A stretch of 12,967 bases of DNA from Candidatus Bathyarchaeota archaeon (GTDB taxonomy: Archaea; Thermoproteota; Bathyarchaeia; TCS64): assembly GCA_014729945.1 (NCBI GenBank), contig WJJC01000035.1, positions 1 through 12,967 on the forward strand. Reading direction: 5' to 3'. Shown here one piece after another: positions 1 through 6,768 of this stretch. The notes beneath the pieces were generated by a model. The model was not told the DNA's origin. It saw nothing but the letters and a program-made list of their open reading frames with translations, and did no database searches. Made by a program: the position numbers and the translations under genes. Positions within the stretch are counted from its first letter, which is position 1. Every line of letters begins with the position of its first letter.

Positions 1-411
1 ATGATAAATCATTCGCATTGTACTCTCCAGAAAAATTATCTAAAATATAGTTTTATTACTCGTAACTATTCACGTTTTTTAATTAAAAATATTAAATTTT
101 ATTCCTTTATATGGAATTTATTTAATTGTGGCATACAATCTTTCAGGTTTTGATTTCTTTTTAGGTTATGGTGTGTTTTTAACTATGTGTCTCTCATATT
201 TTTTTGGGTATTCATAAATTATGAAATTTATTATCTTTTTTTGTATGTTTGACGTGTTAAAGTGCATAAATAAAGAATTTGGATTATCAATTATGTACAT
301 TAATAACAGTCTATGATATGTAATAATTGGAATGTTGTTAGTTAAAAATAATAACTATTATTATATTTACTAACTTTTTTATTCATATTATATAAATTAA
401 TCTGAGTATAA
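1..411. other. AT-rich intergenic region, no gene seen
   Basis: This stretch is extremely AT-rich, with many T runs and scattered stop codons in all frames. I see no convincing coding frame and no tRNA or rRNA signature. The only interpretable element is the TATA-like promoter at its right end, before the redox operon. A weak 6-bp inverted repeat (GTTAGT near 338, ACTAAC near 369) is too ordinary in such AT-rich sequence to call. Confidence 0.6.
385..396 (+). promoter_or_regulatory. TATA-like promoter of the redox operon
   Basis: The sequence around 385-396 contains overlapping TATA-like octamers (ATATTATA, TATATAAA) centred roughly 20-24 bp before the ATG at 412. There is no Shine-Dalgarno motif in the short gap. 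This fits a leaderless or nearly leaderless archaeal transcript. The general AT richness of the region limits confidence. Confidence 0.45.
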
Positions 412-1248
412 ATGTGCAGTTATAAAGTTGTAAGAAAAGAAGATTTGAATGATCAAGATTTTCTAATAGAAGTTAAAGCCCCTAGAATAGCTTCTACCCT
501 GAAACCTGGACAATTTGTGGTTCTTATGACAAATGAACATGGTGAAAGAATTCCCATGTCCGTAAAAACCACAACCTCTGATACTATTACTATGTTTATC
601 AAACGATTGGGTAAAACTAGCCTAGAAATAGACGATTATAAAGTAGGTGACTCTTTTTATCAAGTTATAGGCCCACAGGGAAAATCTTTTCCAATACAAC
701 AATACGGCAATGTAATCTGGTGCAGTGACCTTGTATGTGGCCACGCGGAAAATTATGCCTACTGTGAAGCACTCAGTAAAATCAATGGAAATCACGTTAT
801 ATCGATCCAATCCTTCCCAACAAAAAATGGTGTTTATGGTGACGAAGACCTTAGATCGGTAAGTGATGAGTACTATATAACAACGGAGGATGGTAGCTAT
901 GGAAGGAGAGGGCATTATAATGATGTCTTGAAGGATCTTCTAGAAGAGAATAGAGTAGATATTGTACTGGGTTGCGGAAAGATTGACAAACTTAAGGAAA
1001 TGGCTGAATTAACCAAACAGTATGGTGTCGAGACTAAAGCAGTTCTTAGACAAATTATGATCGATGGCACCGGTATGTGTGGAGCATGCAGAGTATTCAT
1101 AGATGGTGTAATGAAACTAACCTGCATAGACGGTCCATTATTCGATGCTCACAAAGTCAACTTTGATGAAGTAATCAACAGGCTTCAAATGTTTAAGGAA
1201 CCGGAGTCTCTGGCTAAAAAGCTGTACTTGGAACGGAGGCGTAACTAA
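412..1248 (+). CDS. NfnA/SudB-like ferredoxin-NAD(P) reductase-type small subunit with altered nucleotide site
   Basis: This 278-aa protein has the architecture of the small subunit of NfnAB/SudBA flavoenzymes. It has an N-terminal FAD-binding barrel (about 1-98; LKPGQFVVL and RIPMSV in the usual places), a nucleotide-binding domain (about 99-210), and a C-terminal [2Fe-2S] segment. The cluster motif DGTGMCGACR with D218, C223, C226 and C238 is intact and followed by the family's DGP-FDAH block. In known relatives this subunit passes electrons between a pyridine nucleotide, its FAD and the large subunit. The odd point is the NAD(P) loop: the usual GGGxGxAP signature is replaced by CSDLVCGHAENYA at 104-116, and the later IGP motif is also lost (GCGKIDKL). 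The stop overlaps the next gene's ATG by one base, so the two are translationally linked. Homology is clear; nucleotide use is uncertain. Confidence 0.85.
   Translation: MCSYKVVRKEDLNDQDFLIEVKAPRIASTLKPGQFVVLMTNEHGERIPMSVKTTTSDTITMFIKRLGKTSLEIDDYKVGDSFYQVIGPQGKSFPIQQYGNVIWCSDLVCGHAENYAYCEALSKINGNHVISIQSFPTKNGVYGDEDLRSVSDEYYITTEDGSYGRRGHYNDVLKDLLEENRVDIVLGCGKIDKLKEMAELTKQYGVETKAVLRQIMIDGTGMCGACRVFIDGVMKLTCIDGPLFDAHKVNFDEVINRLQMFKEPESLAKKLYLERRRN
1235..1240 (+). promoter_or_regulatory. Shine-Dalgarno site for the large redox subunit
   Basis: GGAGGC lies inside the end of the upstream gene, 7 bases before the ATG at 1248. It supports that start codon over the internal ATG eight codons later, and shows that internal operon genes use leadered translation. 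Confidence 0.7.
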
Positions 1249-2621
1249 TGGTTAAAGAACGCGTACTCATGAGAGAACAACCAGTAAAAGAACGTATTCA
1301 TAACTTTAACGAGGTACCTTTAGGCTACTCAAAGGAAGAAGCACAATTAGAAGCCAGTCGATGCCTACAGTGCCCAAATTCACCGTGCAGAGAAAAATGT
1401 CCCGTTAACATAGATATCACAGAGTTTGTTAAACAAATAGCACAGGAGAACTATGCTCAAGCATATTTTACCCTAAAAGAAAGTAACCCAATACCCTCTA
1501 TAGCTGGAAGAGTATGCCCCCAGGAAACTCAATGTGAAGGAGCATGCGTATTAGGAAAAGCAGGGCACCCAATAAATATAGGAAAACTTGAGGCATTCAT
1601 TGGAGACTGGGCCATAGAAAACAATGTACGAGAACCAGTAAGCTTCACAGAAAATAAGAAAAAAGTAGCAATAATAGGATCAGGCCCTACAGGTATTAGC
1701 TGCGCTGCTGATCTCCGTAAAAAAGGGTACTCTGTAACTGTCTTTGAAGCATTACATAAGGCAGGAGGTGTTCTCCAGTATGGAATACCCGAATTCCGAC
1801 TACCTAAAAAAACAGTAAACACAGAACTAGGGTTCTTAAAAGAAATGAGCGTAGAGATTCGGTTAAATACGATAATCGGACAGCACATAGATTTTGATGC
1901 GGTTCTAGCTGAATACGATGCAATATACGTGGCCACAGGAGCCGGGGCTCCTCGCTTCATGAACCTATCAGGCGAGGAATTAAATGGAGTCTATTCAGCA
2001 AACGAGTTCCTAATCAGGACCAACTTGATGAAGGCCTACAAGTTTCCAGAGGGATCCGATACACCGATACTGGTAGGGGGAAAAGTTGCAGTCATAGGTG
2101 CGGGAAACGTAGCCATGGATGCAGCTAGGAGTGCCCTGAGATACGGGGCAGAGACCCATATAATCTATAGACGAACAAGAAACGAGGCGCCAGCGAGAAA
2201 AGAGGAGCTTGAACACGCTATACAGGAAGGAATACAGTTTCATGAACTAGAAAACCCGGTACGCATAAATGGAAGAGCAGGCTGGGTGGATAGCATAACC
2301 TGTATCAAGATGAGGCTTGGAGAGCCTGACTCAAGCGGGAGACGTAGACCAATCCAGATTGAGGGAAGTGAATTCACGGAGAAATATGATACCGTCGTGG
2401 AGGCTATAGGAACCTCGCCTAATAGACTCTTCTTGGAAAACGCTGAAGGTCTTGAAGTGAATCGATGGGGTGGAATACGGGTTAATGACAAGCTGCAGAC
2501 GAGTATATCCAAGGTTTTTGCGGGTGGAGATAGCATAAGTGGTGGAGCAACAGTTATCCAAGCCTTAGGTGAGGGCAGAAACGCAGCGAGTAATATACAT
2601 GAATTCCTCACTGAGGCCTAA
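1248..2621 (+). CDS. gltA: NfnB/SudA/GltA-type NADPH-dependent flavoprotein oxidoreductase
   Basis: This 457-aa protein is a full-length member of the glutamate synthase small-subunit / NfnB / SudA family. The N-terminal ferredoxin-like domain has two cysteine groups for [4Fe-4S] clusters (C39, C42, C47, C51; then C90, C96, C100). An FAD Rossmann motif IIGSGPTG lies at 142-149. A NADPH-binding GAGNVAMDAAR at 284-294 is followed by the phosphate-contacting YRRTRNEAPA stretch at 307-316. The FAD-closing motif VFAGGDSISGGAT begins at 423. All key motifs look intact. In related enzymes this subunit couples NADPH to ferredoxin (electron bifurcation) or reduces sulfur, with the small subunit as the NAD-reactive partner. 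Here the partner directly upstream has an altered NAD site, so the exact reaction cannot be assigned. The gene overlaps its partner by one base and has a good ribosome-binding site. Confidence 0.92.
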   Translation: MVKERVLMREQPVKERIHNFNEVPLGYSKEEAQLEASRCLQCPNSPCREKCPVNIDITEFVKQIAQENYAQAYFTLKESNPIPSIAGRVCPQETQCEGACVLGKAGHPINIGKLEAFIGDWAIENNVREPVSFTENKKKVAIIGSGPTGISCAADLRKKGYSVTVFEALHKAGGVLQYGIPEFRLPKKTVNTELGFLKEMSVEIRLNTIIGQHIDFDAVLAEYDAIYVATGAGAPRFMNLSGEELNGVYSANEFLIRTNLMKAYKFPEGSDTPILVGGKVAVIGAGNVAMDAARSALRYGAETHIIYRRTRNEAPARKEELEHAIQEGIQFHELENPVRINGRAGWVDSITCIKMRLGEPDSSGRRRPIQIEGSEFTEKYDTVVEAIGTSPNRLFLENAEGLEVNRWGGIRVNDKLQTSISKVFAGGDSISGGATVIQALGEGRNAASNIHEFLTEA

Positions 2622-2633
2622 TATGGGTAGAAC

Positions 2634-2651
2634 ATCTAAATCCATTACCCA
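2634..2651 (+). terminator. Weak hairpin after the redox operon
   Basis: TGGGTA at 2634-2639 can pair with TACCCA at 2646-2651, and a T-rich stretch follows (AATTATTCTT). The six-base-pair stem with a six-base loop sits 12 bases after the operon's stop codon, so it may be a 3'-end or processing signal. Archaeal termination depends mostly on T tracts, so this is only a suggestion. Confidence 0.3.
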
Positions 2652-2729
2652 ATTATTCTTCAATCTGTGTGTTGTGGCCAAGGGAATGGTGTTTAGTAAA
2701 AGTTTATTCCTTTCTGTATCTAAATAATC

Positions 2730-2966
2730 ATGTTTAATTTGGTTATTAATTGTGGTTTTTGCATGGGTTTATTTTATTTGATAACATTTTTACCTTTGAA
2801 AAAGAGGTTGCAATTTTTTATACAGCTGTTTTTATTGGCTTTCCTTACATGGTTATTGTTTGTCATAGTTTACGCGAGATATCCGATTTTTTCCATAAGG
2901 TCTCTTGAATCCTTTGTAATTATTTTCGCTGCAATTTTGACTTTTTTCTCGATGCTCCAAAATTAG
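2730..2966 (+). CDS. Possible small two-helix membrane protein
   Basis: A 78-aa open frame starts with ATG. It encodes two or three hydrophobic stretches (about 3-23, 27-48, 60-75) separated by short charged turns (LKKR at 23-26, ARYPIFSIR at 49-57). I do not recognise a family. A T-rich TATA-like stretch (around 2700-2710) lies some 25 bp upstream, which would fit a leaderless start. The sequence is very AT-rich, and AT-rich DNA readily produces hydrophobic frames by chance, so this may be spurious. It ends with TAG. Confidence 0.35.
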   Translation: MFNLVINCGFCMGLFYLITFLPLKKRLQFFIQLFLLAFLTWLLFVIVYARYPIFSIRSLESFVIIFAAILTFFSMLQN

Positions 2967-3258
2967 TGATCCATTAGTACGGATTTTTATTAACTGCTTA
3001 TCACATTTAACAATTCAATTATGCTTGTTACATGAGACGGGTGAGTTTTTTTAGATATCTAATTTTACAGAACATTTTGAGAGGATTACTGCGGGCACTT
3101 AGATCCTATCTGAAGATTCTGTTTATTACGGTTATCCACAAACCAATTAATCCTTATTTTGACAAAATTTTTTATAAATTGGAGATCCATGATACATGTT
3201 ACATAATTTATAGATTACACAGTAGTAGTGAGTATACAGCTAATTTTATAAATATAAT

Positions 3259-3278
3259 AACGTGAATAAGGGCACGTT
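3259..3278. promoter_or_regulatory. Palindrome AACGTG-N8-CACGTT abutting the MFS TATA box
   Basis: AACGTG at 3259-3264 and CACGTT at 3273-3278 form a perfect 6+6 inverted repeat. It lies directly upstream of the TATA-like TTATTATATA at 3278-3287. Another GCACGT occurs at 3294-3299, exactly 22 bp (about two helical turns) from the GCACGT at 3272-3277. This arrangement of repeated half-sites around the core promoter is what a dimeric repressor or activator site would look like. The regulator is unknown. Confidence 0.45.
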
Positions 3279-3287
3279 TATTATATA
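3278..3287 (+). promoter_or_regulatory. TATA box of the MFS transporter gene
   Basis: TTATTATATA is centred about 43 bp before the ATG at 3326, which predicts transcription starting near 3308 and a leader of roughly 17 bases. The leader contains a weak GAGG (3309-3312). The palindrome directly upstream strengthens the case for a real promoter. Confidence 0.5.
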
Positions 3288-3325
3288 GCCTTAGCACGTC
3301 ACCAAAGCGAGGTTTAGGATAGCGA

Positions 3326-4561
3326 ATGATTAATAGGACCAAATATTCTGACACGATCCTAAGTTTAGGTGTCGTTCAATTCGTTGAAGCACTCGCATTT
3401 TTCCTTCCTCAATCTTTCTATCCTATGTATATAACTTCCCTCGGTGCAACCGTTGCATCTGTTGGTGTGTTTATTTCCGCATTTACCCTTGCATCTGCAT
3501 TGTTCTCTCCCAAAATAGGGCAACTTTCTGATAAAATAGGTAGAAAAAAGCTTATCATCTATGGATTGACAGGGGATGTGGTTTTCGGGATTCTTACAGT
3601 TATTGTACCATCATGGTACTGGCTACTTGTTATCAGATTTCTCAATGGTGCACTAAGCGCTGCAGCAACTATACCCACCGAGGCTCTAATAGTAGACTCA
3701 TCATCCTTTCACAATAGAGGCGAGATATTGGGGTTCACCTCAGCTTGTGCTATGGCTGGCAGATGGACTGGTCCAGTTTTTGGAGGTTTTATACAGTGGG
3801 TTTCAAACCAGTTAGGGCTTAGTACAATCAATAGTTACCGTGTGCCTTTTTTTGTGGACAGTTTGCTGGCTTTTGCAGCTATTTTCCTAGTGGCTCAGAG
3901 GGTAATTGACTCAGGTCCAAAGCATGTGAATATGGATGAGAGTAAATCTGAGAGAGCCAGTATAAGTTTCACCCCTTCTATGAAGGTTATGCTGTTCTTT
4001 GCTTTTACTTATGGAGGCGCATTGGGTTTAACAATGCCATTAACAGCTCTACTCTATAATGACAAATTTGGAGTTAAACCTCTAACGATTGGAACAATAA
4101 TTAGCTTAACTGGTTTAATCGGGTTAGTCTCTAGCTGGGTAGCAGGACGTTTTTCAGATAATGTTGGTAGAAAACCGGTGCTTGCGGTTGGTGAGGGCCT
4201 TGGTCGTTTAATGGGGTATCTTTTGCCTCTAATGCCTAGTGTATATTTGACGGCGCTTTGTCATTTTTTTCGTAAAACAGGGTTTAGTATCGGTAAGCCT
4301 GCTATGGATGGTATTAAAGCTGACGTAGCTCCGGTGGAGTATCGAGGAGAATATTTTGGGTATTTTAATATCGCGTACTCTGTTGGGGATATCACGTTCC
4401 CTGTTATTGGTACTTATCTTTATTCGACCTATTTGGATTCAGTCTATAGTTTAGGGAGGTTGAGTGTTCCGGGCTATGCTTTGCCATATCTTCTTAGTTC
4501 TACGTTAGGTTTCATTGGGCTTTTTTCGGTTCTTATATTAATAACATCGAATAAACATTAA
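3326..4561 (+). CDS. Major facilitator superfamily transporter
   Basis: This 411-aa polytopic membrane protein has the length and pattern of a 12-helix MFS carrier. The cytoplasmic loop between helices 2 and 3 has motif A, GQLSDKIGRKK at 65-75. The matching loop in the second half is GRFSDNVGRK at 274-283, showing the typical two-fold repeat. The central loop (about 191-218, charged) separates the halves. RFLNGALSAAATIPTEA at 104-120 resembles the conserved helix 4-5 region of drug/proton antiporter-type members. Proton-driven efflux of a small molecule is likely, but the substrate cannot be read from sequence. The gene stands alone, with its own promoter and T tracts after it. A palindrome at the promoter suggests ligand-responsive control. 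Confidence 0.9.
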   Translation: MINRTKYSDTILSLGVVQFVEALAFFLPQSFYPMYITSLGATVASVGVFISAFTLASALFSPKIGQLSDKIGRKKLIIYGLTGDVVFGILTVIVPSWYWLLVIRFLNGALSAAATIPTEALIVDSSSFHNRGEILGFTSACAMAGRWTGPVFGGFIQWVSNQLGLSTINSYRVPFFVDSLLAFAAIFLVAQRVIDSGPKHVNMDESKSERASISFTPSMKVMLFFAFTYGGALGLTMPLTALLYNDKFGVKPLTIGTIISLTGLIGLVSSWVAGRFSDNVGRKPVLAVGEGLGRLMGYLLPLMPSVYLTALCHFFRKTGFSIGKPAMDGIKADVAPVEYRGEYFGYFNIAYSVGDITFPVIGTYLYSTYLDSVYSLGRLSVPGYALPYLLSSTLGFIGLFSVLILITSNKH

Positions 4562-4605
4562 AAGAGTCTCATTTATCATGTAATTCCAGTTAGCAGTTAT
4601 ATGAG

Positions 4606-4625
4606 TTTTTAGATCATAATTTTTT
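4606..4625 (+). terminator. T-tract terminator after the MFS gene
   Basis: T5 at 4606-4610 and T6 at 4620-4625 lie 45-65 bases after the MFS stop codon. Oligo-T tracts on the coding strand are the usual archaeal intrinsic termination signal. Confidence 0.45.
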
Positions 4626-4684
4626 AGTCTTCATTCATATAACACCAATAGCTAGTACCGAGTTATCCTTTAGATAGAAACATC

Positions 4685-4700
4685 AATCTATAAATAGATT
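4685..4700 (+). promoter_or_regulatory. Palindromic TATA promoter of the interrupted metalloprotease gene
   Basis: AATCTATAAATAGATT is a near-perfect palindrome (7 of 8 pairs) enclosing TATAAATA at 4689-4696. The predicted transcription start is near 4718, leaving only a few bases before the ATG at 4724. A further TAGATT occurs at 4714-4719, giving three related half-sites. The promoter's position supports 4724 as the true start of the reading frame that is interrupted at 4904. Confidence 0.55.
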
Positions 4701-4723
4701 CCATAGTTTCAACTAGATTAAGA

Positions 4724-5722
4724 ATGAAAGAGACAAGACTCAATGTATCACTGGTTCCAAATCTCTTAACTCACAGCCTTATTGCTCTCAGATTAGAGCC
4801 AAAGTTTCTTTCAAGAATAAACCCTGAATATGGTTCAGAGTGTAAAAACTGGGCATCAAAGGATGAGATAGAATCCTTAACTGATCTAAGATTCGCAATA
4901 GAATGAGTAAGTAGCAACGCAAACTTTGCCTTTCTATACCAGATACCAGCATACTTCTCCCAAAACGACATCCAAAGCCTGCGAAAAACTTTGGACATGC
5001 TCTCCACGAATACCTTGGAAGAATTCCTAGAACACTATCCAAGGAAAAAACAAAACCTAGAAGCCTACGTACCTAAAGAACTAATCTCTACAGTATGGGG
5101 AATCAATGATGAAAACCTTACCAGGATACAAGAAAAACTACCTGACTACACAGACCTCGTAGAAAATATATATTATAGAGACTATCAAAAAAGATGGAAT
5201 CGTATAGAAGAGAAACTAGGAGAAAAAAGAACGTTTCTTGAAAAAAATTATTTTTATAACATGGACTGGATTGGAGAATGGGAAAAAGTCACCAGCTTAG
5301 ATTTTTCATATAATTGCTTTGATGTTGAGTTAATTGATGCCTTAGCAACTTATGGGACATCGATATTAGCTGAAAGAGATGGGTTTTATGCATACGGCCC
5401 CACGGATCTGCTGGTGTCAATTATCTCCCATGAGATTGGGACACATATTCTATTCAACACCTATACTCTATTGAACAGGGGAATAGAGGAAATGATTAGA
5501 CAGGACTTGGAGACATATCTAAAGGGAAACGAGTTACTCACATGGTCAATAAATAAGCATATTTTAGATCACTTCGGGGTTGGAAGTCCGAGGTATAATA
5601 ATATGTTAAAGTCATTGGAGCCCATGAGAACAAAGATTAAGAAAAATGTGGCAAGCCAAGAAATCAAGGATATCACTGAATTATTCAAGACTTCATTCGA
5701 CATAATGCAGAAAAACAAATAA
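4724..5722 (+). pseudogene. DUF1704/MATCAP-like HExxTH zinc metalloprotease, interrupted by in-frame TGA
   Basis: A single reading frame runs from the ATG at 4724 to the TAA at 5722 (332 codons) except for one TGA at 4904-4906 (codon 61). The codons between the TGA and the next possible start (TTG 4991, ATG 4997) read as ordinary protein (VSSNANFAFLYQIPAYF...), so this is one gene, not two. The C-terminal part has a zincin active-site helix HEIGTH (codons 236-241). INPEY near codon 33 and HEIxTH resemble the DUF1704 / tyrosine-carboxypeptidase-like family, though I cannot place the third zinc ligand with certainty. A well-placed promoter precedes 4724. The TGA may be a disabling mutation, an assembly error, or less likely readthrough or recoding. 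I see no SECIS-like hairpin just downstream and no Cys-like context. A shortened 243-aa product from TTG 4991 would keep HEIGTH. Confidence 0.7.
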
Positions 5723-5825
5723 CCTCATCTTTCTCTCTATTTGTTAGAACCTGGAAATTCATTATCCTTGTAACATGAAAAAAATTACCTCCACCATGGG
5801 TCATGCCTGAGCAAGAGGATACACT

Positions 5826-5875
5826 GATCAGCCAACTGAACACGCATTTATAAATAACTGTTCAATATGCTGATC
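5826..5875. promoter_or_regulatory. 50-bp hyphenated dyad centred on a palindromic TATA box
   Basis: Three inverted pairs share exactly one centre, at 5850.5: GATCAGC (5826-5832) with GCTGATC (5869-5875), GAAC (5838-5841) with GTTC (5860-5863), and the self-complementary ATTTATAAAT (5846-5855). In total 19 of 25 symmetric positions are complementary. A palindromic TATA box can direct transcription either way, so this may be a regulated or bidirectional promoter, with the outer arms as operator half-sites. To the right, transcription would start near 5877 and run towards the candidate RNA at 6196. To the left it would run into sequence antisense to the metalloprotease gene. No protein gene starts close on either side. 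Confidence 0.5.
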
Positions 5876-6195
5876 CAGGTCTTTTTATCGGATTATATTA
5901 GGGGTTAGGTATATGTGTTTGATTTGAGTAGTCATCGGTTATATGGTAGTTAGTTTTTGATTGGGAATCCAGTGTTAGTTATCCCTTGGTAGACTGATGA
6001 ATTTCATAGATATAAAATAGGGTCTATTTTTCATTCATTTTGCTTAATATTAATCAATAAATTATTGTCTTATCTGGATGTGACATTATTTATCTATATG
6101 TGTCAATATTCTAGTTGTTTTAAGGTATAACCATTGTAGATTGTGTCCAACGTGAAACCCCATCCTTGATATAGCGACAACGACGTATACAGTAA

Positions 6196-6329
6196 TGCCC
6201 AAGTGGGAGCGGAAACCAAACCAAGAAGCGAAGAAATGGAGTTCCGCAGAACCTTGAAGATGGGCTTTAACGGTTTACCGGGCTTTGGCGCGGTGAAAAC
6301 GTCATCTTCAAAGTGAGAACACTTGGGCA
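6196..6329 (+). ncRNA. Candidate structured non-coding RNA (nested stems, GC-rich)
   Basis: A perfect 10-bp stem closes the segment: TGCCCAAGTG at 6196-6205 with CACTTGGGCA at 6320-6329. Inside are a 6-bp stem (GCGGAA 6209-6214 with TTCCGC 6242-6247, extendable by CCA/TGG) and a 9-bp stem (TTGAAGATG 6254-6262 with CATCTTCAA 6303-6311). The latter contains ACCG/CGGT (6277-6280, 6291-6294). The stems nest without conflict into a three-way-junction fold. GC content counted here is 68 of 134 bases, clearly above the AT-rich flanks. A weak GATATA at 6168-6173 sits about 25 bp before the stem, favouring the plus strand; a TTTT follows at 6337-6340. The order GGAAACC ... CAGAACC ... GGCTTTA faintly recalls RNase P RNA, but the segment is far too short and lacks the required spacing. 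I cannot assign a known family. Confidence 0.5.
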
Positions 6330-6479
6330 CTTTACGTTTTAAAGCAACCTAAAATTGTTCGAATAATCATAGTATTTTTCAGAAAAAGTATTAAACAAAG
6401 AAATTTGTTGATTCATTGTAACTTAGGGCTTCCCTTGCCCCATTCAATTGCTTTGTTACAGTTTACTTAAACAGAGGCT

Positions 6480-6508
6480 ATTAGATCTATACCAAAACCA
6501 GATCTAAT
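6480..6508. repeat. Perfect 9-bp inverted repeat with 11-base loop
   Basis: ATTAGATCT (6480-6488) and AGATCTAAT (6500-6508) are exact reverse complements separated by ATACCAAAACC. A T-rich stretch (GTTTTATTTA, 6511-6520) follows on the plus strand, so it could act as a terminator hairpin for a transcript coming from the candidate RNA. It could also be an operator for the small gene starting at 6589, whose promoter is about 50 bp further right. Confidence 0.5.
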
Positions 6509-6555
6509 CCGTTTTATTTATGGCCAGCGAATGTGTATAAGAACAATTACATCAC

Positions 6556-6564
6556 TCTTATAGA
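6556..6564 (+). promoter_or_regulatory. TATA-like promoter of the small gene at 6589
   Basis: TCTTATAGA is centred about 29 bp before the ATG at 6589, so the predicted transcript would begin within a few bases of the start codon. No Shine-Dalgarno motif is present, consistent with a leaderless message. Confidence 0.4.
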
Positions 6565-6588
6565 AGCTCAAGCATTCTCTATAGAATA

Positions 6589-6768
6589 ATGGATTTCAAG
6601 GAACTATTCAAGGAGATAAACGAGGTTTTAAAAGAATATGGAATCTCCAAGGGCATCGGTTTCGTACCAGACGAACTTGAGATACAATTGACAAGAGGAG
6701 ACAAATTATACAAATTAGAGTACGTCGAAAGATTCACCTATTCCATACTGGTGTTTAATATATGTTAA
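6589..6768 (+). CDS. Small protein of 59 residues coupled to the YkgJ-family gene
   Basis: ATG at 6589 opens a 59-codon frame ending in TAA. It reads as an amphipathic N-terminal helix (MDFKELFKEINEVLKEYG) followed by a strand-rich region (DELEIQLTRGDKLYKLEYVER, then a hydrophobic end). The balanced Lys/Glu content and lack of rare-residue runs suggest genuine coding sequence. I do not recognise a family. The next gene's ATG (6762-6764) lies inside its last codons in another frame, a typical translational-coupling overlap. A TATA-like element about 29 bp upstream supports the start. It might be a partner or accessory of the Cys-rich protein downstream. Confidence 0.5.
   Translation: MDFKELFKEINEVLKEYGISKGIGFVPDELEIQLTRGDKLYKLEYVERFTYSILVFNIC

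Larger units (their letters stand above)
2622..3325. other. Low-coding interval between redox operon and MFS gene
   Basis: About 700 bases hold one plausible small membrane protein (2730-2966, listed separately) and otherwise AT-rich sequence. A second open frame of 77 codons at 3032-3265 is not supported by codon character or a recognisable fold. The right end carries the MFS promoter and its flanking palindrome. I see no tRNA and no mobile element. Confidence 0.5.
5723..6588. other. 866-bp intergenic region with several symmetric and structured elements
   Basis: No convincing protein gene lies here. From left to right it holds: a 50-bp dyad centred on a TATA box (5826-5875); AT-rich sequence; a GC-rich segment with nested stems that looks like a structured RNA (6196-6329); a further possible stem (AACAAAG 6394-6400 with CTTTGTT 6451-6457, enclosing GGGC 6426-6429 / GCCC 6437-6440); and a perfect 9-bp hairpin (6480-6508). 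The right end has the promoter for the small gene at 6589. I found no tRNA. A 75-codon minus-strand open frame over 6103-6330 overlaps the structured segment and looks accidental. Confidence 0.55.

Noticed and set aside
3032..3265. 77-codon plus-strand open frame
   Set aside because: No family, no clear promoter or ribosome-binding site, and AT-rich sequence where such frames arise by chance.
4904..4906. Selenocysteine codon
   Set aside because: No Cys-x-x-Sec-like context and no convincing SECIS-type hairpin seen just after the gene; kept only as a remote option.
6209..6270. Resemblance to RNase P RNA conserved regions (GGAAACC, CAGAACC, GGCTTTA)
   Set aside because: Spacing is far too short and the helix between the two regions cannot form as in RNase P.
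6196..6329. Miniature inverted-repeat transposable element
   Set aside because: The terminal repeats are not flanked by a direct target duplication (AGTAA versus CTTTA), and the internal stems favour an RNA; not fully excluded without copy-number data.
6103..6330. 75-codon minus-strand open frame
   Set aside because: It spans the nested-stem segment, has no recognisable family and no start signal; its composition follows from the structured DNA.
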